Of a DNA stretch of 42,591 bases, positions 1-7,683 are shown piece by piece (positions within the stretch are counted from its first letter, which is position 1; every line of letters starts with the position of its first letter). The notes below the pieces were generated by a model. That model searched no databases, was not told the origin of the DNA, and saw nothing but the letters and a program-made list of their open reading frames with translations. A program made the translations under genes and the position numbers. The DNA is from an uncultured Alteromonadales bacterium (GTDB lineage: Bacteria; Pseudomonadota; Gammaproteobacteria; Pseudomonadales; Cellvibrionaceae): contig CALMJT010000043.1 in assembly GCA_937864365.1 (NCBI GenBank), forward strand, positions 1-42,591, written 5' to 3'.

Positions 1-36
1 TTATTTGCAGACGAGATATTATGGCAGATCTCGGAG

Positions 37-53
37 GTTAATCAGAGGTTCCT
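37..53 (+). repeat. 17-bp repeat, left copy of inverted pair flanking the R-body cassette
   Basis: The sequence GTTAATCAGAGGTTCCT occurs here, and its exact reverse complement lies at 7667-7683. The core TTAATCAGAG recurs several more times at 7673-7894. It resembles a transposon terminal repeat or a REP/MITE-type element; which one cannot be decided here. Confidence 0.75.
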
Positions 54-62
54 AAAGAGTCA

Positions 63-926
63 TTGAACTACTTAATCGATGTTGTAAGAGAAATGTTTCG
101 GGCAGAATCGGCTCGGCATGAAAACGTAAACATTATTCTGAGTATAAATTCACTGTTTTCATGTTTGGATGAGGAGATGAGATCTCTAATTAATCATCTT
201 ATGTTCTACTGCTATCAAGTAAATATGCCAAGTTTGAATGAGCGGTGGCTGGATGTTCCTTATGTTATTAAAGCGTACAAAGAAAATAACCGTATAAATT
301 CTGATTTTGCAATTGCCAATGAAGCTTGGTCGGTGTTATCGGACTACTCGTGGGATGGAAACTTCTCTCAATTTGAAGCATTTCTTGTAAAATGTGATTA
401 CTTACGTACATCTGGCAGTATTGATTTGGTCTTTTTATCGGAGCATTTTCCACAAATTACCGATTTTATTCGTAGTCTTAATCATAAGCATGCTTTAGAA
501 GAGTCTGCTGTGGATGCCTCCGAAGAAATCCCAGTCGTTAATTTAGTCTTACAAAAGCCTAAACAATTTCATCCAGCCTTGTTAAGGGCTTGCGAATATA
601 TTTCTAAAAATTACAACCTTTCTTTTAATATGATGGATTTGTCACAAAACTGTTTAGTGAGCTCGTCTCATCTTTCAGCAATTTTAAAAAAAGATTTAGG
701 TTCTTCTTTTAAGCAATTACTTAATGAATATCGAATTTATATGGCGAAAAATCTAATTGAGGAAAATCCTAGTTGTCAAATAACTGTTGTCGCTCAAGAC
801 TGTGGCTATACGGATCTTAGTCATTTCGAAAAAACTTTTAAAAAACTGGTTGGAATTAGCCCGGGATCTTATAGAAGTTTATTTCGAGAAACGCTTTCGA
901 CAGAAAAAGGTAATCAGTTCTATTAA
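63..926 (+). CDS. AraC/XylS-family transcriptional regulator
   Basis: The last third (about residues 175-278) is a clear AraC-type double helix-turn-helix. It has a first recognition helix region with LSQNCLVSSSHLSAILKK and the family signature around VAQDCGYTDLSHFEKTFKKLVGISPGSYR. The N-terminal ~170 residues match no sensor domain I recognise. The start is uncertain: TTG at 63 is the first possible start after an in-frame stop at 39-41, and ATG at 93 is the alternative. A repeat copy (37-53) sits directly before it, so an older, longer 5' end may have been lost. It lies 141 bp upstream of the reb genes on the same strand, so it is the obvious candidate regulator of the R-body genes (inference from position). 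Confidence 0.85.
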   Translation: MNYLIDVVREMFRAESARHENVNIILSINSLFSCLDEEMRSLINHLMFYCYQVNMPSLNERWLDVPYVIKAYKENNRINSDFAIANEAWSVLSDYSWDGNFSQFEAFLVKCDYLRTSGSIDLVFLSEHFPQITDFIRSLNHKHALEESAVDASEEIPVVNLVLQKPKQFHPALLRACEYISKNYNLSFNMMDLSQNCLVSSSHLSAILKKDLGSSFKQLLNEYRIYMAKNLIEENPSCQITVVAQDCGYTDLSHFEKTFKKLVGISPGSYRSLFRETLSTEKGNQFY

Positions 927-1067
927 GATATCGCCAATAATTTCCTAGAAAAAAACCATTTATCCATAAGTTAGCCCACTAGAATTTTCGCATAATGTTT
1001 TATAGTTCATCTTGCTTATCAAATGATACAAGGCTAGGTAATCTATCAATCAACGGGAGAAAAATAG

Positions 1068-1355
1068 ATGGCTTTTCCGACTTCAGTAAACGATCAAATT
1101 ACAGATTCAGTCACACAGGCAAACGTAAAAGTTCTTGGTGATGCTCCGGCGTTATCTATGGGAAACCTATTTCAAGCCACTGCTCAAGCTCTAGGTAACG
1201 CGGCACACAATGCGACAACCGCACAGCAACAAACCGCGGTTGCGGCGCAGGCTGCTACTACCATGGGTGTGGCAACTTTATATTCACTGGACACGGCGTC
1301 AGCTGGTAAGGCTACTCAAGAAATTCTTTCGTCCAAAGTAAAAGGGTTGGGCTAG
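1068..1355 (+). CDS. rebB: RebB-family R-body structural protein (copy 1)
   Basis: This 95-aa protein has the RebB (killing-trait R-body) pattern: SVNDQITDSVTQ at the N-terminus, then LGDAPALSMGNLFQATAQAL, an AAHNAT helix and a C-terminal MGVATLY segment. Reb proteins of Caedibacter and other proteobacteria polymerise into cytoplasmic R-body ribbons that can extend explosively. A strong ribosome site (GGGAG) precedes the ATG. It is the first of four closely similar copies and differs from them by a slightly longer C-terminus (SSKVKGLG). The copies differ at many synonymous sites, so they are old duplicates kept by purifying selection rather than a recent array. Confidence 0.92.
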   Translation: MAFPTSVNDQITDSVTQANVKVLGDAPALSMGNLFQATAQALGNAAHNATTAQQQTAVAAQAATTMGVATLYSLDTASAGKATQEILSSKVKGLG

Positions 1356-1375
1356 CTCTATATAGGTAATTAATT

Positions 1376-1642
1376 ATGGCTTTTCCTACATCTGTTAATA
1401 GCCAAATTACCGATGCAGTTACGCAAGAAAATCTCGTTGTTCTAGGTGATGCTCCGGCTGTTGCAATGGGTAATTTATATCAAGCTACCGCTCAAGCGTT
1501 AGCTAATGCTGCTCATAATGCAACGATTGCTCAGCAACAAACGAATATTACTGCACAAGCGGTAACTACCATGGGAGTAGCGCTGTTGTATTCGTTAGAT
1601 ACAGCTTCAACTGCGAAGGCAACACAAGCTATTCTTTCATAA
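1376..1642 (+). CDS. rebB: RebB-family R-body structural protein (copy 2)
   Basis: This 88-aa RebB homologue begins 20 bp after copy 1 and is almost certainly co-transcribed with it. It keeps the SVNSQITDAVTQ start, the LGDAPAVAMGNLYQATAQAL block, the AAHNAT helix and the TTMGVALLYSLDTAS end. Compared with copies 1 and 4 it carries more changes in the first helix (ENLVV in place of ANVKV). As for other Reb proteins, no signal peptide is visible, which fits a cytoplasmic polymer. Confidence 0.92.
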   Translation: MAFPTSVNSQITDAVTQENLVVLGDAPAVAMGNLYQATAQALANAAHNATIAQQQTNITAQAVTTMGVALLYSLDTASTAKATQAILS

Positions 1643-1667
1643 TTAATATCATTTGGAGATTTAAATC

Positions 1668-1934
1668 ATGGCATATCCAACTTCTGTAAACAGCCAAATT
1701 ACAGACTCAGTTTCGCAGGTAAATACTAAGGTTCTCGGAGATGCGCCGGCGATGGCATCCGGTAATTTGATGATGGCCACGAGTCAGGCGTTATCTAACG
1801 CCGCTCATAACGCAACAACAAATCAACAGAACGCGACCATTACTGCGCAAGCTGCGATGACGCAAGGTATTTCAACGTTGTATTCCGTCGATACAGCATC
1901 TAGCGGTGTTGCTACTCGCGAAATCTTTCAATAA
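1668..1934 (+). CDS. rebB: RebB-family R-body structural protein (copy 3)
   Basis: This 88-aa RebB homologue has GGAG placed well before the ATG. It is the most divergent of the four full-length copies. The middle reads LGDAPAMASGNLMMATSQAL, the AAHNAT helix continues with TNQQNATITAQAAMTQG, and the end is STLYSVDTASSG. The family needs more than one Reb subunit to build a ribbon (established for Caedibacter RebA/RebB), so a divergent copy may supply a separate subunit type. That last step is inference. Confidence 0.9.
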   Translation: MAYPTSVNSQITDSVSQVNTKVLGDAPAMASGNLMMATSQALSNAAHNATTNQQNATITAQAAMTQGISTLYSVDTASSGVATREIFQ

Positions 1935-1993
1935 TTAATTTGGTGTTTAAATACTCCAATTAATTTCATATCTTTTAAATAAAGGAATAGGTT

Positions 1994-2263
1994 ATGGCTT
2001 TTCCAACTTCGGTTAATAGTCAAATTACCGATTCGGTAACACAGGCTAATGTTAAGGTTCTGGGCGACGCTCCCGCAATAGCAATGGGAAATTTGTTTCA
2101 GGCAACGGCACAAGCGCTTGCTAATGCAGCTCATAATGCCACTACGGCACAACAGCAAACTAATGTTACAGCGCAAGCGGCAACAACTATGGGCGTTGCT
2201 ACATTGTATTCCATTGATACTGCGTCTACGGGTAAGGCAACTAGCGCAATATTGGGCGCTTAG
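1994..2263 (+). CDS. rebB: RebB-family R-body structural protein (copy 4)
   Basis: This 89-aa protein is nearly the same as copy 1 at protein level (shared ITDSVTQANVKVLGDAPA and AAHNATTAQQQT blocks), although codon third positions differ widely. AAAGGAATAG precedes the ATG as the ribosome site. It sits 59 bp after copy 3, the widest gap within the first four genes, so it may have extra expression control. The intergenic stretch 1935-1993 is AT-rich with no clear terminator. Confidence 0.92.
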   Translation: MAFPTSVNSQITDSVTQANVKVLGDAPAIAMGNLFQATAQALANAAHNATTAQQQTNVTAQAATTMGVATLYSIDTASTGKATSAILGA

Positions 2264-2316
2264 TGCATTCGCGCCAGATCTAATTGATTTGGCGCATTTT
2301 AAAAGGGCGTGATTAT

Positions 2317-2526
2317 ATGCTAATAAATAATTTAATTAACGTATCGTTATCTGCGCCAGCATCTTTGGGTTTAGCATACTTGGCAATGTCGGAATCAATT
2401 TCTATTTTAATGGAAAATGCGGTCAGTGCCGAACGTGATTCGCAGATTGTTCAAAATGCTGCGGTAACACAGTGTTGTGCTTTAATGATATCCGCAGGCG
2501 CTGCTTTTGCCGCTCATTCAGGATAA
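2317..2526 (+). CDS. short divergent Reb-family protein
   Basis: This 69-aa protein starts at the ATG at 2317, where GGGCG gives a ribosome site; the frame is also open back to a TTG at 2284. It lacks the N-terminal SVNxQITD segment of the other copies. The core LSAPASLGLAYLAMSESISILMENAV followed by QIVQNAAVTQCCALMISAG aligns position by position with the RebB core (APA..GN, the AAHNA helix and the MGVATLY end). It may be the counterpart of one of the accessory Reb proteins of Caedibacter, but I cannot assign it to RebA, RebC or RebD. Confidence 0.75.
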   Translation: MLINNLINVSLSAPASLGLAYLAMSESISILMENAVSAERDSQIVQNAAVTQCCALMISAGAAFAAHSG

Positions 2527-2566
2527 TACTGTTAACCAAAACCATCAACAAATACTGAGATAAATA

Positions 2567-3121
2567 ATGGACAATTCTAGCTCTGTTAATGATCAAGTTA
2601 CCGATGCAATTAGTCAATTAAATACACTCTTAATTTCTAGTTCTGCTCCACAATCATTGGCATTGTTAGATGTAGCTGGTGCTGAAAGTATGGGCATGGC
2701 GATGCATAATGCTGTTTCTAATCAGCATAATGCGCAAATTTCATCGGGTGCAGCAATTACATCGGTTTGCGCAAAAATGTTACAAATTCCTAGCGAGCCC
2801 TTTAAACCTAAAGCACCCGATTCTTCAGAGAATCGAGTTATTCCGCCTTTTTTACCTTTAGATAATGAGCCAACCAAATCAACAACGGGTAATTTGGTTA
2901 ATAAGGTAGAAACCCTGGTTAAAGACGCAGAAGGTATTAATCCAGATGATTTACAAAAGGTAAATAGCTTGATTGCTGAGTTGCAAAATATTTTGAGTAT
3001 GAATAATTCGAATAATACTACATCTCAAAACTCAGAACAAAAAACAACAAATATTGCCGACGATAATGCGAATGCTACGGTTCCAGAAGCCAATGTAGAG
3101 GCGCCTACCGAAAAAAAGTAA
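2567..3121 (+). CDS. Reb-family protein with long disordered C-terminal tail
   Basis: This 184-aa protein has two parts. Residues 1-75 are a divergent RebB domain: SSVNDQVTDAISQLNTLL at the start, then SSAPQSLALLDVAGAESMGMAMHNAVSNQHNAQ. Residues ~76-184 form a Pro/Asn/Glu-rich, probably disordered tail with one possible helix (DDLQKVNSLIAELQNILSM) and an Asn/Thr/Glu-rich end. No catalytic motif is seen in the tail. It lies in the reb operon, 40 bp after the short Reb gene. A tailed Reb subunit could cap, anchor or tether the ribbon; this is inference. Confidence 0.82.
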   Translation: MDNSSSVNDQVTDAISQLNTLLISSSAPQSLALLDVAGAESMGMAMHNAVSNQHNAQISSGAAITSVCAKMLQIPSEPFKPKAPDSSENRVIPPFLPLDNEPTKSTTGNLVNKVETLVKDAEGINPDDLQKVNSLIAELQNILSMNNSNNTTSQNSEQKTTNIADDNANATVPEANVEAPTEKK

Positions 3122-3393
3122 CAAGCGATTGGGTGCGGTCTTTGTTTAGTCGTTTGGATGTCAGCTAAGTAAATACATTTGCAACACGGTATTTTTTCAA
3201 TTTTAGATATTTTGTAAGTAATATTATGTTTAATTGAGTTATTCACGATTGTTTGTTTGTCGAATGTATAACTGTTTATAGGTTGCTTTTCTGAATTTTT
3301 TGTATTTATTTTGTTGATTGGCGTTTGTTTTGGCTCGAACTTCTTATGAAGTTGTTCGGGGTAATTTTATTAATTTATGATGGAGTTAGTCTT

Positions 3394-3741
3394 ATGGGTA
3401 ATTTAAATCCACAAATTTTGAGTTCTGTTGAGGCAATGCAACAGGCAACTATGACATCTTCGGTAATAAAACAAAGTGGGGCCGGTAAAGCGTACCAGTC
3501 AATATCTCAATCCACGGCAATAGCGGTTCAAGATGCGGCAGATAACTTGCGTAATATCAGTAATATGGGCGCCGTTGCAATGGGTGTTGCGATGTCACAA
3601 ATGCTAGCAACTGGAGATGTGAAAACCTTTTCGCCAATTATAGAACAAGCTAATACGATGATTTCTAACAGTGCAGCTAATTTTACTGCGATTGGTCAAG
3701 GAGCGAGTGCGATATTAAAGGATTTTAGTGTAGGGGATTAA
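3394..3741 (+). CDS. distant Reb-family protein
   Basis: This 115-aa protein starts at the ATG at 3394, with GGAG nine bases before it. The longer reading from 3325 adds a hydrophobic stretch with no ribosome site and is less likely. The central part (GAGKAYQSISQSTAIAVQDA, then NMGAVAMGVAMSQML) follows the RebB spacing: a Gly-Ala start, a helix rich in S/Q/A, and a GVA end. Residues 75-115 extend past the normal Reb end. A 272-bp AT-rich gap with no gene separates it from the preceding reb gene, so it may have its own promoter. Confidence 0.7.
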   Translation: MGNLNPQILSSVEAMQQATMTSSVIKQSGAGKAYQSISQSTAIAVQDAADNLRNISNMGAVAMGVAMSQMLATGDVKTFSPIIEQANTMISNSAANFTAIGQGASAILKDFSVGD

Positions 3742-3765
3742 TGTTCTTTCTTTAGAGTGATAATA

Positions 3766-4848
3766 ATGACTATTTTGATTGCCGGTAACTCAATTAATTC
3801 GTTGCCTTCTTTGAGTTTACATGGTCAAAAACTTACGGAATACGATGGGTCGATTAAGTACTGGTTGACCAATAACATCTCCGGTTCTGAATATTATTCA
3901 TTTGAATCAGAAAGTCAGATGTTTTCATTGCTGTTTTATAATTTGTTGTCTACGCCATTTTTTTACCAAAAAAAATACGATGTAATATTATCTGTTGATA
4001 AGTTTTACGACATTGATGAGGCAGCTTTAATTGCTCTTGAGCGTGAAGCCACTGCAACTAAAAGCGTTTCTTCCGATTCAGAGCAAGATGGTGCGGGTAA
4101 GCCTGAGCTAAAATCAAACAGCTTTGAATTGGATTACAATCTTATCACGCTCACACAACTGGATGAACTTTCTCATTGGTTGGAGAGTTATAATTTTAAT
4201 AATCTTGAGTTTTTGAGTTATTTGTCGGTAGAGAATAAAGAGACATTAATTTTTTGGGTTGATTTCACAACCAATTTCTCTTGCTTGTCTGATGAAAAAA
4301 TTATGAGTTGGCTACAAAAAAATAGTAGAAGTACGCAGCAGTTTTGCTACAACTTGCTTTCCATTCACTTTCTAAACGAAATATATTTAAAAACTCCTAA
4401 TAATACGGATACTGAAAATAATAATTCTGAGACCTTGTTGAGCCTGAAGAAGTCTCTAGATAAAAACCTCATCAACTCTCTGTTTTCTATGCTTGCATCT
4501 CCAGCGGTGGTTTCTGCTCCTGACCAAACACAGTTGCAGCAAATACTGGTGACTTGGTTTCGTGATCAACAATGGATTGGGTTTGATACAATTTATGATG
4601 CAGCATTGGTAATGTTGAATAAAATAGGCGTTCATAAGTTACTCGATGATGATGCCGATCTGTACATAAAAGATCAAATGGGACAAATAAGAACGTTGTT
4701 GACGAATACCGATGCCGTTAAAGCGCTCAAAGCACAATTTGTTGATGCATGGGATTATTATTATCATTTTGATAATAAGGAGTTGATTGTACGATATTTT
4801 AATCAAAGTTTGTTCGTTAAGTCTTGGCAGCAGATGTCAGCATTATAA
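3766..4848 (+). CDS. hypothetical protein, R-body locus
   Basis: This 360-aa protein is not recognised. It is acidic and rich in Leu, Asn and Tyr, with no signal peptide, no clear transmembrane segment and no motif I can name. A low-complexity Ser/Glu/Lys linker lies at about residues 90-120 and a second Asn/Thr-rich one near 218-228. These split it into an N-terminal part (about 1-90), a middle and a C-terminal half. The ATG at 3766 is chosen because GAGTGA just before it forms the ribosome site; the in-frame GTG at 3757 lies inside that site. It begins 24 bp after a Reb-family gene, which suggests a role in R-body assembly or payload (inference). Confidence 0.8.
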   Translation: MTILIAGNSINSLPSLSLHGQKLTEYDGSIKYWLTNNISGSEYYSFESESQMFSLLFYNLLSTPFFYQKKYDVILSVDKFYDIDEAALIALEREATATKSVSSDSEQDGAGKPELKSNSFELDYNLITLTQLDELSHWLESYNFNNLEFLSYLSVENKETLIFWVDFTTNFSCLSDEKIMSWLQKNSRSTQQFCYNLLSIHFLNEIYLKTPNNTDTENNNSETLLSLKKSLDKNLINSLFSMLASPAVVSAPDQTQLQQILVTWFRDQQWIGFDTIYDAALVMLNKIGVHKLLDDDADLYIKDQMGQIRTLLTNTDAVKALKAQFVDAWDYYYHFDNKELIVRYFNQSLFVKSWQQMSAL

Positions 4849-4976
4849 AATTTACTGCTTATCCAGTTTTAGCTTTAATTAAAGCATACGTGTTATTCGC
4901 AATATTTTGTTTTTTGCAGTGTGGATTACTGATTTTTATAGATTAATTCTTAAATTATAATTTTAAGGTGATTGTT

Positions 4977-5696
4977 ATGGCAGATGAAGACTCAAAGAAA
5001 ATAGATTCACCTGATCTTTCGAATAAAGAACCTGTTGATAAGTCTGTCGCATCACAATTAAATTCTGAGTCTACCGATGCAGACCAGCCAGTTTCTTTCT
5101 CTAAAGAGCAATTAATGCAAGAAATGTCGAGCTTAAGTATTCCAAATCAATATGATCAAATTTTAAAGCAAATTGAGCAGGGCATTCAAAACTCAGAAAA
5201 GGTTATGGCCGAAAACTTAATGAAGTCGGCTCAGCTAATGAATGATGCAAAGAATACTTTAAATGCTGCTAAGTTGGATAATTTTTCAGCCACATCTACT
5301 GGTGCCAACACAACACAGAATGAAACCATGCAATCAGCTTTTCAGTCTATTGCTAGCAGTCAACAGCAAATCACCGAAAGTCTTGTAAAAGCCAATGAGC
5401 ATCTTAACCAGGTCGATTTAGCCAATTTAGCCCCCGATGGCAACCTTGTTGCAAATGCTCACTTAATGATGAATATTAATGAACATATACAAGATGCTGA
5501 AAATAATGTTAGTAATTCTGTTTATAATATGAATTCAGCAATAGATTCTCAGTTACAAGAACAACATCAAGAAATTTCAAAAAAACAACAGGTTTTACAG
5601 GGCATTTTGAATCAGACACAAGCTCAAACCGAGGTAAATTCTAACACGGAGAGTCCTTCTGCTGAATCTGTAGATCCAAATGCTAGCAATACATAG
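4977..5696 (+). CDS. hypothetical helical Gln/Asn-rich protein, R-body locus
   Basis: This 239-aa protein is not recognised. The N-terminal ~45 residues are charged and probably disordered. Residues ~50-215 are predicted by eye to be long helices rich in Q, N, A, S and M (IEQGIQNSEKVMAENLMKSA and later QEQHQEISKKQQVLQGIL), which suggests coiled coil. The C-terminus is disordered. It has no signal peptide, no Cys and no catalytic motif. The start is the ATG at 4977 behind AAGGTGA; the GTG at 4968 is part of that ribosome site. Position after the reb genes suggests a structural or scaffold role in the same system, without direct proof. Confidence 0.78.
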   Translation: MADEDSKKIDSPDLSNKEPVDKSVASQLNSESTDADQPVSFSKEQLMQEMSSLSIPNQYDQILKQIEQGIQNSEKVMAENLMKSAQLMNDAKNTLNAAKLDNFSATSTGANTTQNETMQSAFQSIASSQQQITESLVKANEHLNQVDLANLAPDGNLVANAHLMMNINEHIQDAENNVSNSVYNMNSAIDSQLQEQHQEISKKQQVLQGILNQTQAQTEVNSNTESPSAESVDPNASNT

Positions 5697-6118
5697 TGTG
5701 AACGGGTTGTGAAAATACATCATTAAGACGAATAAAGTGAACAAGAAATTTCAATGATGTATGTACTTTCTTATTAAATCATAAAGTATTTAATCGGCAG
5801 TCACTTAATTAATGAATAGTTAGTTAGTCAATTGTTGCTTATTCGATTGTTGCTTATTCGATTGTTGCTTATTCGATTGTTGCTTATTCGATTGTGCTTT
5901 AATCGGTTATTACTTGATGTTGTACTTGCAGGTTCTGAGAGTGTTTTTCTGGTAGTGAGTATAGCGCATATTTTTATCGGCATATTTTCTTTTGCTATTT
6001 GTGTGTTGGTTTAAAGGGCGGCGCTTTGAAGTTGGTTTTCATCAGTAAATTAAACGGTACTTTAAACGGATTTTTAATGATTAATAATAACTAATCGCGG
6101 ATTTATAGGGTGATTCAG
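5697..6118. other. intergenic region with tandem repeat
   Basis: This 422-bp stretch has no supportable gene. It contains the 15-bp tandem array at 5831-5890. The open frame across the array would encode a repeated LLLIR and a hydrophobic end, but it has no ribosome site and starts inside the array, so I do not call it. Confidence 0.6.
5831..5890 (+). repeat. 15-bp tandem repeat, four perfect copies
   Basis: The unit ATTGTTGCTTATTCG is repeated head to tail at 5831, 5846, 5861 and 5876. A degenerate fifth copy follows at 5891-5905. Perfect identity of the units suggests a young or unstable array, upstream of the HNH-like gene. Confidence 0.93.
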
Positions 6119-7630
6119 ATGATGCCCATTTCTTTTTCTGCTCCTGTTCCTAACGCCGATGAGCGTTATAAGGTAAAAATTGCGACCGAGCAACTTAAGA
6201 AACTGCTTGATAGAGTCAAAGTAAATACTCTATACAGAACCTTATCACCTTCTGATCGATCTCTATTAACGAAAGAAGGAAATGTTCAAGTATTAGTCGA
6301 TAATTTGGTGTTTATAACGCAGCGAATCGGTTTGCACGATAAAATTGTAGTTGGTTTTAACGATTTAGCATTCGATAAGTCGCTGTACGCAAGCGAAGCG
6401 GTGCGCACAGGTTTTTTTTCGATGAATAAAAATTGTTGTGCTTATTGCGAGAAATATTTTGACGACGAACAGGACGCTGTTGTCGCTCATGTTAAGCCTG
6501 TAGCCTTATGCCCTGACACCGAGTTTTTTGCTAATGGACAATATGCCGATCAAGTATACGATTATGAGAATTTAATTTTATTGTGTAATCGTTGCGCGCA
6601 TTTAAATAGGAAATATTTGTATAAGAACGTATCTAAATATTCTGTTGATGATAGCGGTGTTACCGATAATTTATTAATAAATCCATATCATGATAATCCA
6701 CGTGATTATATTCGTTTTAATCCGTTGAATGGCCTTGCTTATGCGTGGGATGCCTATATCGATTTTTCTCAATCTCAGTTTGGTAAAGCCATTGATCCTG
6801 AATTGATGGATTTGGGTGTAATTCCTACGCCTTTGTATCCTGGATACGATTTCAATAATAATGTAAATCAACTAGATGATATTGATTATTTAAGGTGGGC
6901 TCTGGATAAAAACTTGAATAGCTATCGAGGCTATCGAACAATTAACGCTTTAGATTTAAATCGTCCATCACTGGTTGTGGCTCGGCTTATTTATGGGAAT
7001 CATTTATGGTCGCTGATGGGTAGTTACGGCGCTGATCAAAATACATCTTATGAGAACTCAGATGAAGCATTACTTGAGCGCTACCAAAGTAAGCTTGGTG
7101 TGATTCATCAGTTTCGCAGTATTACAATCGATTTAATTAACCTTGTTCAGGGTTTTGATGCGCATAAATCGTCGCTTAATTTGAATCCCATAAGTTCAAG
7201 TGCTGGCTCTGAAGATAGTACTTCGACAGTAATAAATCCCGAGGTTGAGGAGAAATCATCAACTGCGTTTCCTATAAAAATACCTTATTTTGTTCATTCT
7301 TATCAGTTTGAAATTCCTTTTTGGTTACAATCTTTGTTGGTGTATATGGTTATCGAAACGGAGCTGGATGTGAAAGGCAAAAGGCGTATCGTAAGCTTAA
7401 CCGCCAGCGACTATTTGTACGGCGCACAGGGTGATCATAAGTGCGTATTTTTGGCTATTGATTGGTCGGAAGATATTAATAATGTGATTAAGGTGCGCGA
7501 TGATAAACATGTGTGGGAAACTTCGTTTAAGGAGCTGGCATTGTCGAGCACTTTAGAAATTTTACAGCTTTTTTCTGGGAATGAAGTTTGGGCCGAGGGT
7601 AATTATCTACCTCTGTTAAAGTCTCAATAG
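6119..7630 (+). CDS. HNH-endonuclease-like protein, R-body locus
   Basis: This 503-aa protein has an HNH-like centre at residues ~105-185. It comprises a CxxC (C107-A-Y-C110), the A-H124-V-K-P motif that usually carries the catalytic His, N151 in ENLILLC, a second CxxC (C156-N-R-C159) and H161/K165. It then has LLINPYHDNPRDYIRFNPLNG, as in HNH proteins of the TIGR02646-like group, where a 'PxxDxPxxxxxF...G' strand follows. The remaining ~300 residues have no recognised domain. The ATG at 6119 follows AGGGTGA; the GTG at 6110 is inside that site. It is the last gene of the R-body block. It could be a nuclease payload or a defence-like nuclease; activity is not established. Confidence 0.72.
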   Translation: MMPISFSAPVPNADERYKVKIATEQLKKLLDRVKVNTLYRTLSPSDRSLLTKEGNVQVLVDNLVFITQRIGLHDKIVVGFNDLAFDKSLYASEAVRTGFFSMNKNCCAYCEKYFDDEQDAVVAHVKPVALCPDTEFFANGQYADQVYDYENLILLCNRCAHLNRKYLYKNVSKYSVDDSGVTDNLLINPYHDNPRDYIRFNPLNGLAYAWDAYIDFSQSQFGKAIDPELMDLGVIPTPLYPGYDFNNNVNQLDDIDYLRWALDKNLNSYRGYRTINALDLNRPSLVVARLIYGNHLWSLMGSYGADQNTSYENSDEALLERYQSKLGVIHQFRSITIDLINLVQGFDAHKSSLNLNPISSSAGSEDSTSTVINPEVEEKSSTAFPIKIPYFVHSYQFEIPFWLQSLLVYMVIETELDVKGKRRIVSLTASDYLYGAQGDHKCVFLAIDWSEDINNVIKVRDDKHVWETSFKELALSSTLEILQLFSGNEVWAEGNYLPLLKSQ

Positions 7631-7666
7631 AGCCTAAAGTCCATTAATATTTCTGAATTTTTATCT

Positions 7667-7683
7667 AGGAACCTCTGATTAAC
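7667..7683 (-). repeat. 17-bp repeat, right copy of inverted pair flanking the R-body cassette
   Basis: This is the exact reverse complement of 37-53 (AGGAACCTCTGATTAAC read on the + strand). It lies 36 bp after the end of the HNH-like gene, so the two copies enclose the regulator, all reb-like genes and the HNH-like gene. Confidence 0.75.

Noticed and set aside
1068-2263. Four similar rebB genes as an assembly duplication artefact
   Set aside because: Copies differ at many synonymous positions and in spacer sequences, so they are true ancient duplicates.
5831-5905. CRISPR array
   Set aside because: The 15-bp units are directly abutting with no spacers; no cas genes are present.
5832-6014. 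60-codon frame across the tandem repeat with a hydrophobic end
   Set aside because: The repeated LLLIR is a by-product of the 15-bp units, and there is no ribosome site or proper start outside the array.
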